In this document: piece by piece, positions 53,036-60,590 of the stretch | Position numbering within the stretch: position 1 is the stretch's first letter | Layout: each line of letters opens with the position of its first letter | Assembly: GCA_003260075.1 (NCBI GenBank) | Contig: QLIY01000304.1 | Coordinates: forward strand, 5,149 to 69,148 | Direction: 5' to 3' | Source: Phallusia mammillata | Lineage: Eukaryota; Chordata; Ascidiacea; Phlebobranchia; Ascidiidae | DNA length: 64,000 nt | Translations under genes and position numbers: made by a program | Notes under the pieces: model-generated | Seen by the model: the letters and a program-made list of their open reading frames with translations, nothing else | The model's database searches: none | What the model was told of the DNA's origin: nothing

Positions 53036-53211
53036 CAGTAAACCTTGGTTAATCCGGACCCGTTTAGACCAAAAAAATCGTCGGATTATAGGCAAAGATC
53101 TGGATTAACCGACGTCGACCAGTTAAAGCCTTATCACATTACAAGTCAATTGTACCTTAAGTTTTGTCTGAATTCCGGATTAACCGAATCTGGTTTAAGC
53201 CAGGTTGACTG
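53036..53211 (+). repeat. pogo/Tigger-like MITE
   Basis: It begins CAGTAAACCTTGGTTAATCC after TA and ends with a CCAGGTTGACTG-type terminus. It shares the ggcaaagatctggattaacc and gttaaagcc-ttatcacattacaa blocks with 2308-2436. A second copy at 53343-53481 is the haplotype duplicate of pair 12, not a separate insertion. Confidence 0.65.
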
Positions 53212-53602
53212 TTTATTGTGCTAAACTAATCTTTTTACTTGATATAATTAGATCAAGCTTAAGTAAATAAAGTAACTGCAAGACAAGATGGATTTCGCTT
53301 CGTGTTGTGATATTTACTGCACATCTTGTCGACCCCCCCCCCAAAAAAATCGTCGGATTATAGGCAAAGATCTGGATTAACCGACGTCGACCAGTTAAAG
53401 CCTTATCACATTACAAGTCAATTGTACCTTAAGTTTTGTCTGAATTCCGGATTAACCGAATCTGGTTTAAGCCAGGTTGACTGTTTATTGTGCTAAACTA
53501 ATCTTTTTACTTGATATAATTAGATCAAGCTTAAGTGAATAAATTAACTGCAAGACCAGATGGATTTCGCTTCGTGTTGTGATATTTACTGCACATCTTG
53601 TC
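53071..53602. repeat. Poly-C-separated near-duplicate ending inside exon 1 (pair 12)
   Basis: Left copy 53071-53332 and right copy 53343-53602 flank exactly 10 C (53333-53342). The left copy breaks off inside MS4A-like exon 1, leaving only its first 44 nt (53288-53331); the right copy contains the intact exon. The mid-exon break fits a contig end. Confidence 0.8.
53288..53331 (+). pseudogene. Truncated duplicate of MS4A-like exon 1
   Basis: This is identical in the first 44 nt to the exon beginning at 53560 (MDFASCCDIYCTSC), then runs into the 10-C junction. It has no donor and cannot encode the gene. Most likely the other haplotype's contig end. Confidence 0.7.
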
Positions 53603-53711
53603 GTATCTGGTACTTAAAGTTTCTTCGTCCGGGGGATACGGTTCCATTTCACAAACCGAAGTACATCCTGCCGCTTGGAGTCGCCCAAATATTAATCGGT
53701 GAGACTTCTGT

Positions 53712-53756
<45 letters not shown>

Positions 53757-56700
53757 TGACCCATATACAGACATAAAAAAAACCTGATCGGGATTCGTCC
53801 CCCGGAGAGTCCTGGGTTCAAACCCCGTGAAGAAAAATAAAATAAAATTGGGTCTTATACACTTTGCCAATTCAAATCGTTTTTCAGAATATTATGCGTC
53901 AAAAAAAACATGAAAACTCTTTTTCTTGAAAAATGTACTAACGTAAGAACTCACATAAGAAAAAGTTAGCTAAATACCGATGGGTGGCGCAAAGAGCATT
54001 TGGGAATATTTAAAAGCAAGTTGTGTGAAAATGCTATCAGGGTTTTGGGTGTGATTTATATTAATACTAACAATAATTTTTTTTTCATGACGTAATGCGT
54101 CGTGTTATTATTTTTCGTTCTTTTATATTATTGCAGTGAAAGAGAAAAAAAGAAAATCTAAGACTTGTGAATACAAATATAAAATACTAATTAGCCAAGG
54201 CACAAAACAATATATCTTTGCCTGAAGTGTTCATTATAATCAAACATAAGTTTTTGGATGAAATTCTATTTGGTCGCATTCTAAATAAAATCAGTGACCT
54301 TGTTTGTTTTTTCTCCGCAGCTTTTGTGGTGATTGTCCTTGACACTCTGGCGCTGTATTGCCAAGGTCAAGGTTTTGCCGCACCAGCCCCCTCTTTCCTG
54401 GGAAGCCCGGGGTTTCCCCTCTGGTTGTCCACTTTGGTAGGGGTCATTTGTTCCACATTATGTATACATCAGTTAATTGGCAACATTTTTTTGCAGTTCA
54501 TCGTGAGTGGTTGCGTTGATATTTGCTGCTACAAACACAAAACAAGATTTTCAGTAAGATGACAATTAATGTTTTGCTTTTGACATAAATAACTCAAATA
54601 ATTAACAATAAAAAGTAGATAAAGTTAGTATACCTATAGGTATACAGTAACTTCTGAATTACTTTCCCATAAAAATCAACACATTAAGTGCTTTTTACGG
54701 GTCACAAGTAGTATACAGTATGTTCTAACCCCCCCCCCATCAAACATAAGTTTTTGGATGAAATTCTATTTGGTCGCATTCTAAATTTGTAAAAAATCGT
54801 TGACTTTAAAATCAGTGACGTTGTTTTTTTTTTACTCCGCAGCATTTGTGGTGATTGTCCTTGACACACTGGCGCTGTATTGTCAAGGTCAAGGTTTTGC
54901 TGCACCAGCCCCCTCTTTCCTGGGGAGCCCGGGGTTTCCCCTCTGGTTGTCCACTTTGGTAGGGGTCATTTGTATCAGATTATGTATACATCAGTTATTT
55001 TCCCCCCCCCCAAGTTAGTATACCTATAGGTATACAGTAACTTCTGAATTACTTTCCCACAAAAATCAACACATTAAGTGCTTTTTACAGGTCACAAGTA
55101 GTATACAGTATGTCCTCATATGTTCTGGGAGATATATCTTTTACAACAGTAAAAACTATTGTATGTCCACAATAAACATCTCTCTTTGACCAAAAGTTAA
55201 AATAAACGCTTCACTTGCAAGTCAGTGCGTTATTATCTGAACTTTTCCCGCAATCTTTAACTAACTTTTTTGAAGTTCTGCAAGATTTTTTAATTGGAAG
55301 GTTTTCGTGAAACCCCAGATAAAGTTCCCTTGTTAAGTCTTTTTTTATTAAACCGTTAATTGTGACACTACTTACTTCGAGCTTTAAATCATCAGACTGC
55401 ACTTGCATTCGGTGTTTCAATCATTGCAACCATTCTTTCAATCACGTTACTGGCTGTCATGACAATGGCGATTGCTCAAGAGGTTGGTAAATTAAATTAT
55501 AATTAAAATAAGAGCTTGCTTATAGCAAACATATGCCTTTAGACACTTTTCGAAGCATGAATATTGTATCATCTCTGCAAAATTTGTTAACCGGTTTTCC
55601 GTTACCTTTAGTATGCCTGAATTTGTATACTGTTTAACTATTTTTAAAAATATTTTTCACATATTCAGCAAAAGAAAAATCACACATACAATATTTGTTC
55701 GTTGTGTTACAGCAATATTCTTTTGTCGAATTTACCTTTTGACTTTCCCGAAATCCCAATATTTATTTCTTAATGCTTTTAAGGGAAACAAAAAAATGTA
55801 CAATACTTGATATTTAAAAACTTAATATTTTGCTTATATGCAAGTGATGACTTTATCTTTCATACTGAGTCTCCAATGACTACATAACGTACTATCAACC
55901 ATTCGAGCTTTCAGCATGTTTGCTTTTAATATAATTGCTTTAAAATTCCGTGTCACTCTTTTCACAACTCTTTGAGACTAAATTGTAAAAAAAAATTCCA
56001 GCTTACATTCTATCACAAGCATCTCAGTTCAAGTGGTGTCGTCATTGCTTGCGTCATCTGCACTCTGGTGCTTGTTCAACTGGCTGTGACGTCATCATCA
56101 GCACTTCTATGCTATCTGTCTCTGACGTCACACGACGACCGATGGTTTACCGACAGGGTAGGTTTCCGATAACAACCACATATTACTTTTCAGAGAATGT
56201 TTAGGATATCTGAAATATGGCCTTTAAGCGTTCGATATTACGAACACACTCATGTAGTATTTTTAGTATTTTGGGCCTTAATGGGGCGTTGTGTTTTATT
56301 AGATTTTATCTAACATGCGGTGAGATTCAAATCTGTAACTGAAAGCGTTGTTAAAACATGTACAATGTTTATTGGTTTTAATATTGCAACATAGTGGACA
56401 CCATTTTTGAATGCCTACTAATATGAGTTAAGTTGAGTTTATTTCGCCGGGTGAAACAATTCGTAGCAGCATAATTTCGCTAAAATATTCACCAAGTCGG
56501 AAATAGCTGCGCAACGTTGAGACGTTATAAAGCGCGACAAAGTTGAGGGCACAATTGGTGGATAGATAGTAAACGCGCTGCAGCTACACCATTAATATTT
56601 GTCTCTTAACAGGTCATACAGTTGGTATACAATAACACTAAGTACAACCCCCCCCCCAATTGCGCTAAAATATTCACCAAGTCGGAAATAGCTGCGCAAC

Positions 56701-57561
56701 GTTGGGACGTTGGTATACAATAACACTAAGTACACATGATGTTGCGGAAATGCAATTATGTCTGGGTTAATATCAGCAGTAATGCTAAGCAATCGTTTGT
56801 TTTGTTTCACCAGGGTACTCAATATGACGCCACAGCGACACCTAGTGTTAACAATTCCAACGCTAAACTGAGCGTTCCCAGCGGACAACCGGCTTTCCTG
56901 TTCTACGCACCATCCAATGACGCAAACAAGTACACGTCAGCGTTTCGTGACGTCATGAAGGGAGTTGACAAACGTAACGGTATGTGTGGATTTAAAAAAA
57001 CTCAAAAATATCCGTTAAAAAAAGTGTTCTCTGTTTTTTGGCCTATTCACTTAGACATCAAAACAAAGTACAGTAAACCCCGGTTAAACCGGATTCGGTT
57101 ATCCGGCTCTTCGCCTAATTCAGACAAAACTTGAAGTACAAATGACTTGTAATGTGGTAAGGCTTGTACTTAACGACATCGATTTTTACGGACTTCGCCT
57201 ATTTCGGACAATTTTTTGGTCCAAACGGGTTCGGATTAACCGAAGTTTTACTGTAGTTATTAATATGTAGAAAAAATAAGGTCTGACTTCGATTCCCGAA
57301 TAGAATATTAATTATGCTTTGGCAACTTCCCCTAAATCGCAGTTTCAAAATCACACGCAACAATTGACGAAGATTATGATGAAGAAACAGATGGAAGAAA
57401 AACGGCAGGTATAAAAATTGTTTGAACAAACTAAAATAAATTTTCACACTTTCACTTTTTCCTTTGCTTCAGATTTTAGCGATGGAACAACTGTTGATCA
57501 ACTGGACAATGACACGACAAAAGCACCTGACAATTACCTCACAACCCCTGCCAACATATGA
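53560..57561 (+). CDS. Four-helix membrane protein, MS4A (CD20)-like
   Basis: Eight exons: 53560-53698, 54321-54436, 54497-54553, 55396-55482, 56002-56157, 56814-56979, 57343-57408 and 57473-57561. They total 876 nt, 291 residues plus stop, with all phases matching. The N-terminus is cysteine-rich (MDFASCCDIYC). Predicted helices are at about 35-58 (LPLGVAQILIGAFVVIVLDT), 78-98 (PLWLSTL joined to FIVSGCVDIC), 105-130 and 146-175. A hydrophilic C-terminal tail of about 115 residues has an acidic DEDYDEE patch near 250. The pattern LGxxQIxIG, then PxW..FIxSG before helix 2 and basic residues after it, is typical of MS4A-family tetraspans, which sit in plasma or endosomal membranes. The assignment rests on motif pattern, so a related tetraspan family remains possible. 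Poly-C joins duplicate exon 2 (54843-54958) and part of exon 1; I used the copies that keep order and phase. Confidence 0.82.
53713..53756. other. 44-base poly-C run after exon 1
   Basis: A pure C run 14 bases after the exon 1 donor, without duplicated flanks. Probably a sized gap in intron 1. The glycine and proline ORFs crossing it are spurious. Confidence 0.55.
53790..53860 (+). repeat. tRNA-like SINE fragment
   Basis: gagagtcctgggttcaaacc, followed by ccgtgaagaaaaataaaat, has a perfect polymerase III B-box type core and an A-rich tail. A similar piece (gtcctggattcgaattccgtg) is near 13704. No complete tRNA fold is present. Confidence 0.45.
54239..55120. repeat. Two poly-C joins with nested overlap (pairs 13 and 14)
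   Basis: The left contig (54239-54728) overlaps a short middle piece (54739-55001), and its tail (54614-54728) overlaps the right contig starting at 55012. The two joins are exactly 10 C each (54729-54738, 55002-55011). The middle piece repeats exon 2 but lacks exon 3. This layout is easily explained by a redundant haplotype contig wedged between two others. Confidence 0.78.
54843..54958 (+). pseudogene. Second copy of MS4A-like exon 2
   Basis: 116 nt with intact acceptor and donor, encoding the same residues as 54321-54436. The differences I see (GCT/GCA, ACT/ACA, TGC/TGT, GCC/GCT, GGA/GGG) are all synonymous. Placed after exon 3 it would break phase. It is best read as the other allele, though exon 1 to this copy to exon 4 would be phase-compatible. 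Confidence 0.65.
56472..56735. repeat. Poly-C-separated near-duplicate with ~100-bp indel (pair 15)
   Basis: Left copy (56472-56647) and right copy (56658-56735) flank exactly 10 C at 56648-56657. The right copy lacks about 100 bp between gcgcaacgttg-gacgtt and ggtatacaataacac that the left copy has. If the copies are alleles, this is an intronic indel polymorphism. Confidence 0.7.
57072..57253 (-). repeat. pogo/Tigger-like MITE, complete
   Basis: It has inverted ends CAGTAAACCCCGGTTAAACC and the complement of CGGATTAACCGAAGTTTTACTG, flanked by TA on both sides. The interior shares gacttgtaatgtggtaaggc (reverse-complemented) with the other copies. It sits in intron 6 of the MS4A-like gene and has no transposase. 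Confidence 0.75.
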
Positions 57562-57643
57562 CGTCATAATACCTTCGTTGTGTAAATTGTAAAAAAAGAA
57601 TACAAAAAATGCGGGTTTTGTTATGAAATCACCTTCTGTGGTA

Positions 57644-57649
57644 AATAAA
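57644..57649 (+). terminator. Poly(A) signal of the MS4A-like gene
   Basis: An AATAAA hexamer 83 bases after the stop codon, in the right place for cleavage just before the hAT insertion at 57705. Confidence 0.6.
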
Positions 57650-57704
57650 AACAAGTTTTTGTCTGAAAAAGGACAACTTTGAAAGATTGGGTCAAATTCT
57701 AGGT

Positions 57705-58201
57705 CAGGAGTGCACAACATTTTGGCTATGACGGCCGCATCGTAGATATTTGTTTCACTAACCGCCGCCAAGCGTTTGTTTGTTTTTGTTTTAATATTAC
57801 TTATGGAAAAAATGGGTTTATATTAAATATACCATCTAATTGCGCTTAAAAAGTCCATAATAATTTCTTACGTAATGCACAGATCGAGCAGAACAGTCTG
57901 CATGGCGATCAGTGTAAACTGTTTATGACGTCGTCGTATGTATGTATTGTGACGTGACGTCACAATTGTTTGCACACAACAGGCGTACAAAAATTCTGAC
58001 GCATATGCCTATTAGACTGACAATTCTCGTTTCGGTCCCATAAATTCTTTTTAGGGCTGTTTCGAAATACAATTAATTGCTGAAAGAGTTTTATTTACGT
58101 CACGGCCGACAGTACATGTGTTTTAATACACATGTTCACGGCCGCATAAACTGGTCTCTGTGGCCGCATGTGGCCGTACCTCCGCAGGTTGTGCACCCCT
58201 G
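57705..58201. mobile_element. hAT-type non-autonomous element, ~497 bp
   Basis: The termini CAGGAGTGCACAACAT and GGTTGTGCACCCCTG are inverted repeats. They are flanked by identical 8-bp target duplications TTCTAGGT (57697-57704 and 58202-58209). Internal ggccgcat motifs occur near both ends. No transposase ORF. Confidence 0.9.
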
Positions 58202-58359
58202 TTCTAGGTATTTTTAGTTGATAGATATCCTTTATTGTAATCTAAATGAAGAGAATAAAAGAAACTTCTCTTTTTATGAAATTACATTTTGTGGGAAAAT
58301 AAAAACAACTTTTTGTTTGTAAAAACGACAAATTTGAAAGGTTTTCTTGAATTCTTGTT

Positions 58360-60545
58360 CTTATTTTATGTAAGTTATAGATATCTCACTAATTTTAAGA
58401 TGGTATAATAGAAAAGGTGTTGCGCAAAAAATACGCCATTTGCATAAGACTTGAACATGGAAACAAGCCTGGTTTAAACTGATTTAATTTTCAATTTAAA
58501 TTTCCAAATATCAAACTGAACCGGGTCAATGTGAGTTGTTTGTGACGTAACACTGGTTTTCGCAGGAGTACGCGAATTGTCAGCGGCATATTGAGGGATT
58601 GTTTGCTCAACAAATATAACAGAAGGAAGTTAGAATAAATATCCCGCAATCTTGTGCTGTGGGATATCAGTGGACGGGAGACTGACAATAAACAAAAACT
58701 TTCCCGAATCTAAAAATCACAGACAAATTTGTTTCCTAACTCTTTGGAAGTTTAAAGGCTCAAAAAGACGTTAACGGCGACATGCTTTATTATTGAAATG
58801 TTTCGGCAAATGCTCATGCTATTATCAGTGATATGAGGGTCACATCAGTTATACACCCGTTTATATACACTTAGTCACATAATATATGTTTCGTTGTTAC
58901 TTTTTCGTACAGATAATTTGTCAAAATGTGTAAATAATTTGTTTGCTAAAGTTTAAACCTGTCGACTAATCACTTACGTAATAGCAAGTGACGTAACGAA
59001 TCTGTTAGATGATTGATAAGAAACATGTCATACAAAAACCAAAATTTATGTATAACTGCCAAATATTTGCAGTTTACCTACTTGAAACTAGAGGTTCCGA
59101 AATGGAGCGCGATTTTGTAATAGGGTAACAAAGTAACTTGCGCCATTACTGCTAATAAGTTAGGCTGCCGAGATAAAAGTGAATAGCGCTACACCGTTTT
59201 AAACATAGCACCGTGTTTGATGTGCAGTGCCACACTAAGCAAGTCGATGTATCAAATCAAATAAGATGGTTTCGGTATTTTGTGAATATTATTATTCAGT
59301 ATACATCGTTTTGCACGGGTTCGGAACTACTGGTTTGAAGAGTTGATACTGGCCTTCTCTGTTGGTATACGAAGCAACAATAAATATCACATTGAATTTT
59401 TGTATTAATATGTTTGTTAACTTAAACTTGTATTTAGACGCATTACAGGCGTTTAATGTTGATAAGGTCGTTTCCCAGGTCGTCACTTCATCTCACCTTA
59501 ACACCTTATTATCAGGTCACAATCTTCAAACGCTTTTCGTTCCGACGAATTAAGTGACTTCGATAAAAACATACGCATTGTGCACAACGTGTGTATTTTG
59601 CACTTAAAAAGGTTGTATACTTACGTCTTATGCTATAGTTTATTTTATGTACATAAGTCACACAATGAGCCAAGTGATCAATCCACCTGTAGGGAAATGA
59701 ACATTATTACATTAAAAATTGCATATTTTTCTTAATTTTTACCGTTTGTAAAATTCATATTGCTTTTGTTATTAAGTGATTAATTCCGTTCGCATTTCCT
59801 TCCAGAAAATTTATCAAATGCAAACAACCGAATGCAGACAAAATTTGACGTTGCAACAGAATAACAAACTCGTCTATTACGAAACAATGGGAAAGTGTCG
59901 CGTGGCCCGTCGTAACAATGGAATAGAAGGATGTTTAATCGGAAAAACAAACAGCGGACTGTGGGGAGGTAAACAATAGCGTCGGACCCCCTTTGTGCGG
60001 TCAAACACCCCCATTTGTACCCCGCTGGGCCAGGTAATGCATCCAGCAGCTAGCTGAGGCCACGTAGGCAATTCGTCCGAGCAATTGTGACGACAAAAAA
60101 GTTCCTTGTGACGTCACAGTTGGCGTTGCGGTGAGTATAAACTTTGCACCAATGTGCCATTGCAAACCAGTGGAAGAAGCTTTTCGAAGCTGAGTGCTAG
60201 AGATGTGGGCAATGGCAGGGGGTTGCGATATTTCACTCTGCACTGCGCATTTTCTCGGGCTGCTGATTATTATTAAACGCTTGTGACATAATAGTTCAGG
60301 CTTAGCGAGGTATTGCAAAGTTTTCAGTTGGCATTCATGTATGAAAAGTCGCTGTTAATATTTGCAAGTATGAAGTTGACGATTTTGACAAGCAGGTGTC
60401 AGTCATATTCTAGAATATTCAGAAATAGTTTGTGTATTGTTACGTCACTATTACTTGGAATTTGAAAATACTTACAATAACAAAACTATTCGTTTACAAG
60501 GCAGTTTATTTTTCTCCAAAGTTAAGTTTATTTTTGTTTTTTCAG
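58360..60545. promoter_or_regulatory. Brachyury upstream region with candidate enhancer
   Basis: There is no gene between the MS4A-like 3' end and Brachyury. The stretch 59780-60320 is GC-richer and has a CCCGCTGGG at 60021-60029 (one mismatch from a ZicL-type site as I recall it), an ATGGGAA at about 59887 (Su(H)-like) and TGACGTCAC near 60108. In C. intestinalis a few hundred bases upstream of Brachyury drive notochord expression under Zic and Notch/Su(H) input. Placement here is by analogy. An acceptor-like tttttcag ends at 60545, so the 5' UTR may be cis- or trans-spliced. Confidence 0.4.
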
Positions 60546-60590
60546 ATACTCGTTTATTACTCTTGTTCAATATCTTACAACACTTTAAAA

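Larger units (their letters stand above)
57615..58350 (+). repeat. Diverged 3' UTR duplicate flanking a hAT element
   Basis: 57615-57690 (tatgaaatcacc, tctgtggtaaataaaaacaa, gacaactttgaaag) reappears at 58275-58350 in diverged form (tatgaaattaca, tttgtgggaaaataaaaaca, gacaaatttgaaagg). Each copy has a poly(A)-type signal. Their divergence is far greater than in the poly-C pairs, so this looks like a real old duplication. Confidence 0.55.

Noticed and set aside
53531-53870. Glycine-rich and proline-rich ORFs
   Set aside because: Created by the 44-base C run after MS4A-like exon 1.
54843-54958. Mutually exclusive exon 2 of the MS4A-like gene
   Set aside because: It lies between two gap-like joins, lacks its own exon 3, and differs only silently from exon 2. 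The allele explanation is simpler.
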